64,000 nt of DNA from Paenibacillus sacheonensis (GCF_009909195.1 NZ_JAAAMU010000004.1:186001-250000), one strand, 5' to 3'. Shown: positions 35,995 to 45,496, counted from the stretch's first letter. Made by a program: numbers and translations. Notes: a model not told the origin generated them from the sequence alone.

Positions 35995-36513
35995 ATGGAT
36001 CAACAATGGCTATCTGTAGGCAAGCTTGTTAATACGCATGGCATTCGCGGCGAAGTAAAGGTCTTCTCGCAGACCGATTTTCCCGAGGAACGGTTTGCGC
36101 CCAAATCCGTGCTGACGCTCTTGAACGAAGAGAACGGGCAGCAGCTGAAAGTCGAAGTGCTGAGCGCGCGCGAACATAAAGGGATGTTCATCCTGAAGCT
36201 GAAAGGCTTCGATAACATTAACGAAGTCGAGAAATACAAGGGCTGGTCGCTGAAGGTTTCCAGAGAAGACTTGGTCGATTTGGAAGAAGGCGAGTATTAC
36301 CAGCATCAGATCATCGGCTGCAAAGCCGTGTCCGACGAAGGCGTGGAGCTTGGCGTCATTACGGAGATTCTCGTGCCCGGCGCCAATGACGTATGGGTCA
36401 TTCAACAGCCGAAAGGCAAGCAGCTGCTCATCCCGGTCATCGATCAGGTCGTGCTCGATGTGGACATTCCGAACAAAACGGTGAAGGTCCATCTGATGGA
36501 AGGGCTGATCTAG
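35995..36513 (+). CDS. rimM: Ribosome maturation factor RimM
   Basis: A 172-residue 30S assembly factor that binds uS19. The N-terminal beta barrel starts WLSVGKLVNTHGIRGEVKV and the C-terminal PRC barrel includes YYQHQIIGC and LLIPVIDQVVLDVD. GCAGGAGA precedes ATG 35995; the longer open frame from 35863 is not supported. It lies three bases before trmD. Confidence 0.95.
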   Translation: MDQQWLSVGKLVNTHGIRGEVKVFSQTDFPEERFAPKSVLTLLNEENGQQLKVEVLSAREHKGMFILKLKGFDNINEVEKYKGWSLKVSREDLVDLEEGEYYQHQIIGCKAVSDEGVELGVITEILVPGANDVWVIQQPKGKQLLIPVIDQVVLDVDIPNKTVKVHLMEGLI

Positions 36514-36516
36514 CCC

Positions 36517-37269
36517 ATGCGCATCGATGTATTGACATTGTTTCCGGACATGTTCCATGGCGTCTTCGGCGCCAGCATTCTGGGTAAGGCACGGGACAAG
36601 GGCATCGTGGACTTGAATGCGATTAACTTCCGGGATTACGCGAATAATAAACATAATACGGTAGACGACTACCCTTACGGCGGGGGCGGCGGCATGGTGC
36701 TGAAACCGGAACCGCTGTTCGCGGCCGTGGAGGATCTGATGCCCGAGGGCGGAACGCAGCCGCGGGTCATCCTGCTTTGTCCGCAGGGCGAGCCCTATAC
36801 GCAGAAGAAGGCGGAGCAATTGTCGGCACATGCCCATTTGATCTTCGTATGCGGTCACTATGAGGGCTATGACGAGCGCATTCGCCAGCATCTGGTGACG
36901 GACGAAATCTCGCTTGGCGATTATGTGCTCACGGGCGGCGAGCTGCCTGCGATGGTGATGATCGACAGTATCGTGCGCCTGCTGCCGGGCGTACTCGGCA
37001 ATGAAACGTCCGCAGTGACGGATTCATTCAGCACCGGGATGCTGGAGCATCCTCATTACACGCGTCCGCAGGTCTTCCGAGGCTGGGAAGTGCCCGAAGT
37101 ACTCATGTCCGGCCATCATGCGAACGTGGAGGTCTGGAGACGCCAGCAGTCGATTCTGCGAACGCTGGAACGCCGCCCGGAGCTGCTCGAGCATGCCGAT
37201 TTGACCAAGAAAGAACGGCTGTGGCTGGCCGAACAAATACGCATTCGTGAACAAGCCGAGCGGCATTAA
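36517..37269 (+). CDS. trmD: tRNA (guanine(37)-N1)-methyltransferase TrmD
   Basis: A 250-residue SPOUT methyltransferase protecting the reading frame by methylating G37 beside the anticodon. The trefoil-knot SAM site is recognisable in [27 protein letters not shown] and [15 protein letters not shown]. The length is standard. It starts three bases after rimM with the weak site GAAGGGC. Confidence 0.96.
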   Translation: MRIDVLTLFPDMFHGVFGASILGKARDKGIVDLNAINFRDYANNKHNTVDDYPYGGGGGMVLKPEPLFAAVEDLMPEGGTQPRVILLCPQGEPYTQKKAEQLSAHAHLIFVCGHYEGYDERIRQHLVTDEISLGDYVLTGGELPAMVMIDSIVRLLPGVLGNETSAVTDSFSTGMLEHPHYTRPQVFRGWEVPEVLMSGHHANVEVWRRQQSILRTLERRPELLEHADLTKKERLWLAEQIRIREQAERH

Positions 37270-37429
37270 CGGTTCGTACGATTCTGTTATTGTATTCTAG
37301 GCAGGATTATGTTAAAATTGCTGATGTTGCTTTGTTAACTCGGACGGTCCGCTATAAAGCAAAGACCCGGTATCTCTTGTGATTCCGGCAGCTTATAAGA
37401 ACGTCTATGGTGGAAGGAGTTGAAACTAA

Positions 37430-37771
37430 ATGAATCTTTTGCAAACTATTGCTCTAGAAAATCTTCGTACTGACCTTCCTAGCTTTCGCCCAGGCGACAC
37501 GCTTAAGGTACATGTAAAAGTAATCGAGGGATCCCGTGAACGGATCCAGCTGTTCGAAGGCGTCGTTATCAAACGTCGCGGCGGCGGTATCAGTGCTACT
37601 TTTACGGTGCGTAAAATTTCGTACGGCGTTGGCGTCGAAAGAACGTTCCCAGTGAACTCGCCGAAAATCGAGAAGATCGAAGTTGCACGCCGCGGTAAAG
37701 TCCGTCGCGCGAAACTGTACTATCTTCGCGAACTGCGCGGTAAAGCTGCGAGAATTAAAGAAATTCGTTAA
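37430..37771 (+). CDS. rplS: Ribosomal protein bL19
   Basis: A 113-residue large-subunit protein at the 30S-50S interface. Typical segments are [29 protein letters not shown] and [13 protein letters not shown], ending [25 protein letters not shown] precedes the ATG. The 160-base gap upstream has an AT-rich part but no promoter I would defend. A clean terminator follows. Confidence 0.97.
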   Translation: MNLLQTIALENLRTDLPSFRPGDTLKVHVKVIEGSRERIQLFEGVVIKRRGGGISATFTVRKISYGVGVERTFPVNSPKIEKIEVARRGKVRRAKLYYLRELRGKAARIKEIR

Positions 37772-37785
37772 TGTTCGACAAGAGG

Positions 37786-37811
37786 GGGACTTGCGCAAAC
37801 AAGTCCCTTTT
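37786..37811 (+). terminator. Terminator of the rpsP-rplS group
   Basis: GGGACTTG (37786-37793) pairs with CAAGTCCC (37800-37807), followed by TTTT. Confidence 0.85.
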
Positions 37812-37888
37812 CGCTTTTCTATACATAGATTTTCAGGGGCCGAATCGGTGAATCCGAGCATTATTTCTGCATAGAAGAGGGTGGAATC

Positions 37889-38599
37889 ATGGATCAACAG
37901 CATCGCAATGACGAACAACTAACGGAGCAGGACGAAATAAAGCCGGCGGAAAAGCCGGCGGAAAAGCCGGCGGACGCGGACGGATCGGATGCTCCTGAAT
38001 CGCCAAGCCATCCACCTGCCAAACGCGCGCAGAAAGAAGTGTTCGAATGGGTCAAGGCGCTTGCGATTGCCGCGATTCTCGTTCTGGTGATCCGATACTT
38101 CCTGTTCGCGCCGTTTATCGTGGATGGGCCTTCCATGGAGCCGAATTTCTATACGGGCGAGCGTCTGATCGTCGATAAGGCGATCTACGAAATCCGTAAG
38201 CCGAAACGCGGCGAAGTGATCGTATTCCACGTGCCTGACGAGGGCAAAGACTTCATCAAGCGCGTCATCGGGGTGCCTGGCGACACGATCAAATACCAGG
38301 ATGACAACTTGTATATCAACGGCAAGCTTTACGAAGAACCGTATCTTAAGGAATCGATTGCGGCTGCGAAGGCGAACGGCGAGATTTTCAATAACAACGG
38401 CGGCCCGGAACGAAACTTCCCGAATGCGAACTTCGATACGGATGTCGTCCCTGAAGGTCATGTGCTTGCTTTCGGCGACAACCGCCCGAACAGCAAGGAC
38501 AGCCGGATGATCGGCTTTGTCGATGACAAGGAAATCGTCGGGCGGGCGGATATCATTTTCTGGCCAATGAGCAAAATGTCTTTCGTGAAACACGGATGA
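37889..38599 (+). CDS. sipS: Type I signal peptidase (SipS/LepB)
   Basis: A 236-residue membrane serine protease that removes signal peptides from secreted proteins. A Pro/Glu/Lys/Asp-rich cytoplasmic tail (residues 1-53) with three KPAE-type repeats precedes one membrane helix (54-72). The catalytic Ser82 is in GPSMEPN and Lys124 in [21 protein letters not shown] is box E. The single N-terminal anchor fits Gram-positive SipS. AGAGGGTGG precedes the ATG. It sits between rplS and rbgA; B. subtilis has no signal peptidase at this place, but many Paenibacillaceae-like clusters do (from memory). Confidence 0.94.
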   Translation: MDQQHRNDEQLTEQDEIKPAEKPAEKPADADGSDAPESPSHPPAKRAQKEVFEWVKALAIAAILVLVIRYFLFAPFIVDGPSMEPNFYTGERLIVDKAIYEIRKPKRGEVIVFHVPDEGKDFIKRVIGVPGDTIKYQDDNLYINGKLYEEPYLKESIAAAKANGEIFNNNGGPERNFPNANFDTDVVPEGHVLAFGDNRPNSKDSRMIGFVDDKEIVGRADIIFWPMSKMSFVKHG

Positions 38600-38612
38600 G
38601 GTGAATGACAGC

Positions 38613-39473
38613 ATGACGATTCAATGGTTTCCCGGCCATATGACGCGGGCGAGAAGGGAAATTCAAGAGAAGCTGAAGCTGATCGATATCGCGATCGAGC
38701 TCCTGGATGCCCGCGTACCGCTTTCGAGCCGAAACCCGATGGTGGATGAAATACTGAAAGGCAAGCCGAGGCTGATCCTGCTGAATAAAGCGGATTTGGC
38801 GGATGCGCGCACGACGGAGAAATGGCGGGCGTATTTTGCCGACATGGGCATTCCCAGCTTGGCCATCGACGCGTCGACCGGCAACCGGGTGGGCGAAATT
38901 CCGGTGAAGGTAAGAGAACTGCTCCACGACAAGATCGCCCGGCAGATCGCCAAAGGCATGACTCCGCGTCCCGTACGCGGGTTAATCGTGGGCATACCGA
39001 ACGTCGGCAAGTCGACGCTGATTAATCGGCTGGCAGGCCGCAATATCGCAGCGACCGGCGACCGTCCGGGCGTTACGAAGGGCCAGCAGTGGATTAAGGT
39101 CGGAACGGAGATGGAGCTGCTCGATACGCCTGGGATTTTATGGCCGAAGTTCGAGGATCAATTGGTCGGCTTCAAGCTGGCGATGACCGGCGCCATTCGC
39201 GAACAGGTGCTGAACGTCGAGGACGTCGCGTACTTTGCCATCAAAGAACTCGCGGTCCATTATTGGGACGAGCTCGCGGAGCGATTCGGCTTGACCGAGC
39301 CGCCGCGCGATCCGGAAGACAACAATGAGCTCGTGCGCGTGATGGAAGACATCGGACGCAAGCGGGGCTGCCTCGTCAGCGGCGGACGCGTGGACTTGGA
39401 GAAGGCTTCCGGCATTATTTTGCGTGAACTGCGCGCGGGCAACTTGGGGCGCATTACGCTTGAGTCGCCGTAA
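38613..39473 (+). CDS. rbgA: Ribosome biogenesis GTPase RbgA (YlqF)
   Basis: A 286-residue circularly permuted GTPase needed late in 50S assembly (bL27/uL16 incorporation). The G4 motif NKAD (58-61) comes before G1 GIPNVGKST (127-135) and G3 DTPG, the hallmark of the permutation, and WFPGHM is at the N-terminus. GAGGTGA is spaced for ATG 38613; an in-frame GTG at 38601 is not needed. A terminator follows. Confidence 0.95.
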   Translation: MTIQWFPGHMTRARREIQEKLKLIDIAIELLDARVPLSSRNPMVDEILKGKPRLILLNKADLADARTTEKWRAYFADMGIPSLAIDASTGNRVGEIPVKVRELLHDKIARQIAKGMTPRPVRGLIVGIPNVGKSTLINRLAGRNIAATGDRPGVTKGQQWIKVGTEMELLDTPGILWPKFEDQLVGFKLAMTGAIREQVLNVEDVAYFAIKELAVHYWDELAERFGLTEPPRDPEDNNELVRVMEDIGRKRGCLVSGGRVDLEKASGIILRELRAGNLGRITLESP

Positions 39474-39490
39474 GAAGGAAGGAATGAGGA

Positions 39491-39520
39491 ACGGCTGCCT
39501 GTTCGTAGGCGGTCGTTTTT
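39491..39520 (+). terminator. Terminator after rbgA
   Basis: A 10-bp stem (39491-39500 with 39507-39516, two G-U pairs) with a TTCG-containing loop, followed by TTTTATTTATTTT. Confidence 0.8.
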
Positions 39521-39542
39521 ATTTATTTTCGCCTATCGAAGC

Positions 39543-39571
39543 ATGACAGAATTCGATAGAATTGCGATAAT
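39543..39571 (+). promoter_or_regulatory. Putative promoter of rnhB
   Basis: ATGACA (39543-39548), 17-base spacer, GATAAT (39566-39571), about 75 bases before the rnhB start. Confidence 0.55.
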
Positions 39572-39646
39572 AGCATGGATGATAGGTTCACGGTACATAT
39601 CGCTGTCGCAGGCATGACATAGAAGAAGAGAAGCGGGGAATTTCCG

Positions 39647-40261
39647 ATGTTGCAAGAATTCGAGATCCCTTTATGGGAGCAAGGTTATCGCAGTTTGGCC
39701 GGCATTGACGAGGTCGGAAGAGGGTGTTTGTTCGGCGACGTGGTCGCGGCGGCCGTTATTTTGCCTGAGGGCTTGGTCCTGGACGGCATCAACGACTCCA
39801 AGAAGCTGTCGGAGAAGAAACGCGAAGAGCTGTATTGGCAAATCGTGGAATGCGCCGAGGCTTGGGCCGTCTCTCGCGTCGATGCGGCAACGGTGGATGA
39901 GATTAATATCAAACAAGCTGCCAGACTCGCGATGAAACAGGCGGTGGAGATGCTTGGCATGGAGCCGTCGTATCTCCTCGTCGACGCGGAGAAGGTCGAC
40001 ATCGAGCTTCCTCAGCTGGCGATTATCAAAGGCGATGCGAGAAGTCAGTCCATTGCGGCGGCTTCCATTCTGGCTAAGGTCACGCGCGATCGGCTGTGCT
40101 GCGACGAATGGGAGAAGCTCTATCCCGCATACGGCATTGCCATACATAAGGGTTATGCGACGAAGCTGCATCGCGAGAAGCTGTTGGAGCACGGGCCCAG
40201 TCCGATGCACCGTCGGAGTTTCCTGGGGAAGTTGTTTGCCGAGCAGCAGGTGTTGTTCTAG
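39647..40261 (+). CDS. rnhB: Ribonuclease HII
   Basis: A 204-residue enzyme that removes ribonucleotides from DNA. The active site has Asp21 and Glu22 in GIDEVGRG and Asp113 in LVDAEKVD; KGDARSQSIAAASILAKVTRD is the family core. The N-terminal extension seen in B. subtilis RnhB (255 residues) is missing, giving the shorter common form. The 214 bases after it hold no convincing gene. Confidence 0.95.
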   Translation: MLQEFEIPLWEQGYRSLAGIDEVGRGCLFGDVVAAAVILPEGLVLDGINDSKKLSEKKREELYWQIVECAEAWAVSRVDAATVDEINIKQAARLAMKQAVEMLGMEPSYLLVDAEKVDIELPQLAIIKGDARSQSIAAASILAKVTRDRLCCDEWEKLYPAYGIAIHKGYATKLHREKLLEHGPSPMHRRSFLGKLFAEQQVLF

Positions 40262-40475
40262 GGAAAGGATTGGACAGGAGGTTAGCAGGGCAATGTTGGG
40301 CGAGCAGGTCTGCCAAACGAACTGCGAGGCAATAACGGGTTGAGCGGGGCTCCAAGGTGGACAAGGCAGCGGCATTCGAGATTGAACGAACTGGCCGTGA
40401 TCAGGGGTTCAAGCGCAGCGCTGCGGAACCGATAGTATGGGTATAGGTTCGTTCGAGTGGAAGGAAGTGCGACAG

Positions 40476-42491
40476 ATGTCGATGTCGATCGGACAATTGA
40501 TGAAAGGCCTTGTCGGCGATGCTCAGCCAGGCGACGGCAAGGCACTGGAGCTGAAGGTCGGCCAGACGGTTCGCGGCGTATTGGTGAAGATGACGGGCGA
40601 CAACGAAGGCATCGTGCAGATCAATGGAACGCCTGTGCGGGCGAAGCTGGAGACGCCGCTCGAGCCAGGGCAGGCAGCGCTGCTGCAGGTTCAGCCTGAA
40701 TCCGCGGACGGCGCGCTCGTATTGAAGCAGGCCGATCCGAGATCGGCGGGCGTTCCGGAGGCGAGCGTGAAGGAATGGATCAAGGCGCTGGGCCTGCCGG
40801 ATACGCAGGCTTCCGCAAGTCTGGTCCGCGACTTGCGGGGCGGAGGCGCTGAATTGACTCGCGAACTGGTGAGTCAATTCAAGGTTGCGCTTGCCGCCAT
40901 GCCCGAAGGCGGCGATGCGGAGTCTTGGATGCGGGCGGCCGCGCTGGCGGTACGGCGCGGCCTGCCGATGACGGGCGCGACGATCGGCGCGCTTCAGCAG
41001 GTTCTTGCCGGTCCGCCGGCGCATGCCCTGCTGGATGCGCTGGAGGCGGGTCTTGCCGCTTGGAGCGGCTCGCCCGCGGGTCAGGGCGCGGGCGGTGCCG
41101 CGGCGCCGTCAGGGACGGCGCAAGCGGCCGCAGCGAAGCTGCAGGCGCTGCTAGCTGAAGGCGCAGCGCTTATGCGGGCGAGCAGCGGGGAGCAGCCGCC
41201 CGCCGGCGCCGCAGGCGCCGGGGCTGGGGGCACGAAGGCGCAGCCGGTGCCCGGAGGCGCGGCCAGCGCCGTTCCGCGAGCGGCGGCAGGCATGCCGCAA
41301 GCGAACGCCGCGCCGCAAGCCGGAGGCGCGGCGCAGACGGCCGTCGCCGACAATGCGGCTGCAAGGTTCATTGTCAACGGCGCCGGAGGGGGACTTCAGA
41401 CGGCTGATGATCGAGTGGAAGCAGGGATGGGAGGGCGGCCAGCCGCAGGACCTGCTAGCGCGGAACACGCGCGCTTAACGACCAGTCAATCAGGAGGAAA
41501 TCTTCGGTCAGCACAAGCAGTTTCAACGATGCAGGAACAGACTGCCTCCTCGACGGAGACCGGTCCTCGGCTAGTGCAAACATCGTCAGGTCATGGACAG
41601 ATTCCAGGCGCGCCAATTGCCCGAGCGCTGCCGCAGCCGACTGCCGGCAGCAGCTGGGTAGGTCAATTGATGAAATGGATGGGTGTCGACCACGAGCGTT
41701 TGCTAGCGACGGCGACGATTCAAGCGCCGCCTCAACCAGCTTCAACAGGTGGGCAAACGAATAAACCGGCGACTGAACCGAAGGCTGCTCCGGATCCGGC
41801 TGCGACCATGGCAGGTCAAGCACGCGCGACAGCTGCTCTGCCCGATCGGAATCAACAGCAAGCGGCAGTATGGGCGACTGCATTGCAAAGTCAAACTCCG
41901 CTGACTGAAGAGGGGGCTAAGTCTCATTCTGCGGAAACGTTAAAAAGCGCTTTGATGGCCATAGCTTCGAGTGACGAATTGCCCCAGCAGCTTCGGGACA
42001 CGGCTCAGCAGCTTGTTGCGCATATAACCGGTCAGCAGCTGCTGATGTCACCCGAGAAGAACGGCGCGATGTTCTCGCATGTGACGATGTTCGTTCCGAT
42101 GAAAGGGCAGGACGGCAGTCAAACGGCGTCCGTCCATATTCAGACAAGACGAGGCCGCAAAGGCGAATTGGATGGGGAAAATTGCAGATTGGTCTTTGAT
42201 TTGCGCATGAAGACGCTCGGCGATACAGTTGTCGATGTGCAGGTCGTCAATAAAATCGTCAACCTTCAGGTGTGGAACGACCATCCCGCTGCAGCGCAGC
42301 TCGTTGAATCTTCAAGAAGCGAGCTGAACGATGCTATGACCAATGCCGGCTATCAGCTTCTAACGCTTCGCGTCGAAGCGATGCCTGAGCGTATCGTCGA
42401 AAGATTGAACGGGAGCGACGGTCTGGCCGGTACGGCAGAAGGTCAGGAATGGTCCGAGCAGAAGTACAGGGGAGTGGATCTGCGGATATGA
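40476..42491 (+). CDS. YlqG-like, FliK-related C-terminal domain protein of unknown function
   Basis: A 671-residue protein in the position of B. subtilis ylqG. The first 130 residues are ordered (SIGQLMKGLVGDA..., GQTVRGVLVKM). Residues about 190-300 are extremely Ala/Gly/Pro-rich and probably disordered. The C-terminal 170 residues (MFVPMKGQDGSQTASVHIQTRRG, then a beta-rich stretch with MKTLGDTVVDVQV) resemble the hook-length-control (FliK/Flg_hook) C-terminal domain. This suggests a role with the FlhB-like protein encoded next, but none has been shown. ATG 40476 is preferred over ATG 40437 because AAGGAAG is 8 bases upstream of it. The stop overlaps the start of the next gene (ATGA). Confidence 0.75.
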   Translation: MSMSIGQLMKGLVGDAQPGDGKALELKVGQTVRGVLVKMTGDNEGIVQINGTPVRAKLETPLEPGQAALLQVQPESADGALVLKQADPRSAGVPEASVKEWIKALGLPDTQASASLVRDLRGGGAELTRELVSQFKVALAAMPEGGDAESWMRAAALAVRRGLPMTGATIGALQQVLAGPPAHALLDALEAGLAAWSGSPAGQGAGGAAAPSGTAQAAAAKLQALLAEGAALMRASSGEQPPAGAAGAGAGGTKAQPVPGGAASAVPRAAAGMPQANAAPQAGGAAQTAVADNAAARFIVNGAGGGLQTADDRVEAGMGGRPAAGPASAEHARLTTSQSGGNLRSAQAVSTMQEQTASSTETGPRLVQTSSGHGQIPGAPIARALPQPTAGSSWVGQLMKWMGVDHERLLATATIQAPPQPASTGGQTNKPATEPKAAPDPAATMAGQARATAALPDRNQQQAAVWATALQSQTPLTEEGAKSHSAETLKSALMAIASSDELPQQLRDTAQQLVAHITGQQLLMSPEKNGAMFSHVTMFVPMKGQDGSQTASVHIQTRRGRKGELDGENCRLVFDLRMKTLGDTVVDVQVVNKIVNLQVWNDHPAAAQLVESSRSELNDAMTNAGYQLLTLRVEAMPERIVERLNGSDGLAGTAEGQEWSEQKYRGVDLRI

Positions 42492-42808
42492 GTAATTCGA
42501 AAAACCGCAGGAAGCAGGCAAAGACGGAAACCTACGAGCCCTCCAAGAAAGCGGTCGCGCTCAAATACGAGCCTGGCGAGAATACGGCTCCGGTCGTCGT
42601 AGCGAAAGGCAAAGGCAAGCTGGCTGAAGCCATTATGGAGAAGGCGGCCGAAAGCGGAGTCCCGGTACAGCAGGATTCGTCGCTTGTCGAAGTGTTGTCC
42701 AAGCTGGACGTAGATCAGGAAATTCCGCCTGAATTGTATACGCTCGTAGCGGAGATTCTTTCCTTCGTTTATCGATCCGATCAACGTGCTGGAGGAAACG
42801 CGCATTGA
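42488..42808 (+). CDS. ylqH: FlhB C-terminal domain-like protein (YlqH)
   Basis: A 106-residue protein equal to the cytoplasmic, autocleaving domain of the flagellar export gate FlhB, without its membrane part: KKAVALKYEPGENTAPVVVAKGKGKLAEAIMEKAAESGVPVQQD. The NPTH self-cleavage motif of true FlhB is replaced here by a YEPGENTAP context, so autocleavage is not expected. Relatives are called FlhB2 or YlqH. ATG 42488 overlaps the stop of the preceding FliK-like gene, and since FliK and the FlhB C-domain interact in flagella, the pair may form a small parallel module. Function is unproven. Confidence 0.85.
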   Translation: MSNSKNRRKQAKTETYEPSKKAVALKYEPGENTAPVVVAKGKGKLAEAIMEKAAESGVPVQQDSSLVEVLSKLDVDQEIPPELYTLVAEILSFVYRSDQRAGGNAH

Positions 42809-43212
42809 ACATGAATAAACCTTCCGGCAAACCGGATGCCAGGCGGTCGATCGGGATTTACGGCGAATCGGAAGCTGCGGCGTACCTACTCGATCTTGGT
42901 TATGCCATTCTCGATCGGAATTGGCGGTGCCGAATAGGAGAACTGGATATTGTCGCTAGACAAGACTCTGTCATTGTCGTCATTGAGGTCCGCACGCGCA
43001 GGGCCGGTGGCAGATTCGGGACAGCCGTAGAATCCGTCGATTACAAGAAGCAGTTTCGAGTGCGCTCGATTGCGGAGGTTTACCTTTCGATGAACAAGCT
43101 GCACGGTTCGCGCATTCGTTTCGATGTCATCGCTATCACGGTGAAGCAAGCCGATTCGGAGACGAGTGCGTTTGAAGTCGTTGAACGCCGACATGTGGAA
43201 GCGGCCTTTTGA
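42805..43212 (+). CDS. YraN/UPF0102 family protein (predicted endonuclease-like)
   Basis: A 135-residue protein of the UPF0102 (YraN) family, whose fold is of the restriction-endonuclease/Holliday-resolvase type. Conserved blocks are GESEAAAYLLDLGYAILDRNWR, GELDIVARQDSVIVVIEVRTR (the D...ExR/K metal site, slightly altered) and RFDVIAI. TTG 42805 overlaps the previous stop (TTGA) and is 9 bases after GGAGG, so it is preferred over ATG 42811. The cellular role of the family is unknown; neighbours dprA and comM make a DNA-processing role plausible. Confidence 0.87.
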   Translation: MNMNKPSGKPDARRSIGIYGESEAAAYLLDLGYAILDRNWRCRIGELDIVARQDSVIVVIEVRTRRAGGRFGTAVESVDYKKQFRVRSIAEVYLSMNKLHGSRIRFDVIAITVKQADSETSAFEVVERRHVEAAF

Positions 43213-43234
43213 ACAGCGTAGATAGGTGTGCGGC

Positions 43235-43285
43235 AAAAAGAGCTGCGTTTAACCGCCTTGCGGTGACATCGCAGCTCTTTTCTGT
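43235..43285. terminator. Bidirectional terminator between yraN and comM
   Basis: AAAAGAGCTGCG (43236-43247) pairs with CGCAGCTCTTTT (43270-43281). A and T runs on opposite sides give U tracts in both directions, serving the converging yraN and comM genes. Confidence 0.85.
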
Positions 43286-43346
43286 TTCGTAATGTTCGTC
43301 TCGGTTAACCTGATGCAAATTCGGCCTGTTCGCTGACGTACAGGGT

Positions 43347-44909
43347 TTAAGACAGGGATACCAGTTTTCGGTCCAGGCTTCTGTAGCCGATTGCTTCGGC
43401 GACGTGCGGACTGTCGACGCGTTCTTGGTCCTCAAGATCGGCGATGGTTCTGGCGAGCTTCAGGATACGATCATGCGCGCGCAGGCTGACGCCTAACGAA
43501 TCGAAAGCGATTCGCAGCATGCTTTCGGCTTCTTTGGTCATCGTGATCGCCTTGCGCAGGGAGGCTCCGGCCAGTTCGTTCAAAGAGCGGCTTCCGATGC
43601 TGCGTTCCAGCCGGCGATCTGCAGCCTTCAAAACCAATTCCCGCATTTGCTCCGTCGTCATTCCGCTCGTCAACCCTTCGGAAGAGAGGGGCCGCGGTAC
43701 CTCGATGTGCATATCGATGCGGTCCAGAAGCGGCCCCGATATTTTGGCCCGGTACCTTGCGATTTGAATTTCCGAACAGACGCAGCGTTGGTCATCGGAG
43801 TCATGTCCGTAATACCCGCACGGGCAAGGATTCATGGACGCCGCGAGAAGGAAGGAGGCCGGAAAGCGGAATACAGCGCGCGAACGGGCAATGGTCACTT
43901 CACGATCCTCCAACGGTTGGCGGAGCACCTCGAGCGCCGCTCTCGAGAATTCAGGCAGTTCGTCCAGGAATAAGACGCCTCGATGAGCAAGAGTCACCTC
44001 TCCGGGGCGGGGGATAGATCCGCCGCCGATCAGGCCTGCCGAGGAGATCGTATGATGCGGGCTTCGAAACTGCCTATCCTGCATCAAGGAGGGAATACCG
44101 CCTGGCAGCTTGCCGGCCGCGCTGTAAATTTTCGTCACCTGCAGCGCCTCCTCTTCCCGCAGGGGCGGCATGATGCCGGGAAGCCGCTTGGCCAGCATCG
44201 TCTTCCCTGTTCCGGGAGGTCCGGCTAACAAAACGTTATGGTTTCCTGCTGCTGCAATCAACAATGCCCGTTTCGCATGATGCTGACCCAATACGTCTCC
44301 GTAATCTCCCTGCAGGGTCAAGCTGCTCCTGTCAGCTTGTAAGTCCGAGAAACCTGCCCGCTCGGATCTTGCGATAAACCGTAGAGGTTCCCAGGAATGT
44401 TCGGCTGCCTTGGGGTTTCCGAGATCGCGAAGATGTGAGACGCCGAAAAGTTCCATGCCTTCTATACATGCGGCTTCGGCTGCATTGCCAAGCGGCAGCA
44501 GTACCTTCGTCATACCTCGGAGCTTAGCCTGCTCGACCATGGCCAGCACGCCGGGAACAGCTCTTAATTCTCCATTTAAGGCCAACTCGCCGAGCACGAG
44601 AAACTCTTGAAACAATGCGCTTCGCAGCTGATTGCTCGCAGCCAATATCCCGGCGGCAATAGCCAAATCGAAGGCCGTACCTTCCTTTCTCAAATCGGCC
44701 GGTGCCAGATTGACGGTAATTCGCTCCATCGGAAACGTAAAACCGCAATTTTTGACCGCGGCTCTGACGCGTTCTACGGATTCCCGGACAGCCGGATCCG
44801 GTAATCCGACGACGTTGACTTGGGGAAGCCCGCTCGAAATATCGACCTCGACGGCGATCATTCTCCCTTCGACCCCGTACACGCTTCCGCTGCAAATTTG
44901 AGTATACAA
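43347..44909 (-). CDS. comM: ComM/YifB family Mg-chelatase-like AAA+ protein
   Basis: A 520-residue protein with an N-terminal Lon-protease-like S5 fold (YGVEGRMIAVEVDISSGLPQVNVVGLPD) and an AAA+ Mg-chelatase domain: Walker A GPPGTGKTML, Walker B VLFLDELPEFSR, then a zinc-like CPCGYYGHDSDDQRCVC insert. In naturally competent bacteria ComM is a hexameric helicase that drives branch migration in transformation. TTG 44909 gives the usual start (YTQICSGSVYG) with GGAGG about 11 bases ahead; the in-frame GTG 44921 overlaps that site. It lies near dprA, the other transformation protein in the window, but on the opposite strand. Confidence 0.92.
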   Translation of the reverse strand: MYTQICSGSVYGVEGRMIAVEVDISSGLPQVNVVGLPDPAVRESVERVRAAVKNCGFTFPMERITVNLAPADLRKEGTAFDLAIAAGILAASNQLRSALFQEFLVLGELALNGELRAVPGVLAMVEQAKLRGMTKVLLPLGNAAEAACIEGMELFGVSHLRDLGNPKAAEHSWEPLRFIARSERAGFSDLQADRSSLTLQGDYGDVLGQHHAKRALLIAAAGNHNVLLAGPPGTGKTMLAKRLPGIMPPLREEEALQVTKIYSAAGKLPGGIPSLMQDRQFRSPHHTISSAGLIGGGSIPRPGEVTLAHRGVLFLDELPEFSRAALEVLRQPLEDREVTIARSRAVFRFPASFLLAASMNPCPCGYYGHDSDDQRCVCSEIQIARYRAKISGPLLDRIDMHIEVPRPLSSEGLTSGMTTEQMRELVLKAADRRLERSIGSRSLNELAGASLRKAITMTKEAESMLRIAFDSLGVSLRAHDRILKLARTIADLEDQERVDSPHVAEAIGYRSLDRKLVSLS

Positions 44910-44987
44910 AACAAAAAACACCTCCGCCTTGTTGGCTGAAGGTGCTTCCTCACAGATCCATTTCTATAACCTATTAATTCCCATCAA

Positions 44988-45016
44988 ATCATAGTGCAGG
45001 ATGAAACGGCTGTCAA
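44988..45016 (-). promoter_or_regulatory. Promoter of comM
   Basis: On the minus strand TTGACA (plus-strand 45011-45016), 17-base spacer, TATGAT (plus-strand 44988-44993), 80 bases before the comM start. Confidence 0.75.
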
Positions 45017-45028
45017 CCGAAGCGCAGG

Positions 45029-45496
45029 CTAGACGGACAGAAAATACTCGATTTGTGTCCTATGATGTCGATCATGTCCGATAAAATCTTCGAGATAGTT
45101 CTGAATCGCGAACGGATTGCCGTCCCCATCCATATAAAGACCATCCCGTTGTTCAGCAGACATAGAAGTTATCAAATCGATCAATCGGTGCCGATGCGCA
45201 ACGCAGTCAGCGATGAGCTGGTCTCTATGAATGGTGACCGCATTGGCAGCGGCTTCTTGATTAAACAGATCGTAATCTGAATGTCGCAGCGTTAACGGCG
45301 TGCCGGATGCTAGCGGCTGAACGGCCTCTGCTATAAAGTGCCGATCCCAAAGCATGATATGGCCGATTACAGCGCAGGTGGACCATTTTCCAGGCTGCAA
45401 AGGACTGTGCCATTGCTCATCCGACATGGAACGAAGGGATTGTACAAAGGGAATCAAGGCTTGAAACGATTGCATCAGCTGCGGAAAGTTATCCAT
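45029..45496 (-). CDS. DinB/YfiT-family metal-binding protein, SOS-associated
   Basis: A 155-residue four-helix-bundle protein of the DinB superfamily, with the three-histidine metal site His46 (VIGHIML), His141 and His145 (GHDRHH). Members include thiol-S-transferases for bacillithiol or mycothiol, but the substrate of DinB itself is unknown. The start is ATG at 45496 on the minus strand, preceded by AAAGGAGG at about 12 bases; the longer open frame upstream includes promoter DNA. The promoter contains a LexA box, so this is a likely SOS gene, like B. subtilis dinB. It is transcribed toward comM. Confidence 0.85.
   Translation of the reverse strand: MDNFPQLMQSFQALIPFVQSLRSMSDEQWHSPLQPGKWSTCAVIGHIMLWDRHFIAEAVQPLASGTPLTLRHSDYDLFNQEAAANAVTIHRDQLIADCVAHRHRLIDLITSMSAEQRDGLYMDGDGNPFAIQNYLEDFIGHDRHHRTQIEYFLSV

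Noticed and set aside
37270-37429. rplS leader RNA or promoter
   Set aside because: TTGTTA and TATAAA are only 15 bases apart and I could not confirm a conserved L19 leader structure.
40293-40343. 16-codon frame behind AGGAGG in the rnhB-ylqG gap
   Set aside because: Spacing is about 12 bases and the peptide has no likeness to known leader peptides; too little to claim a gene.
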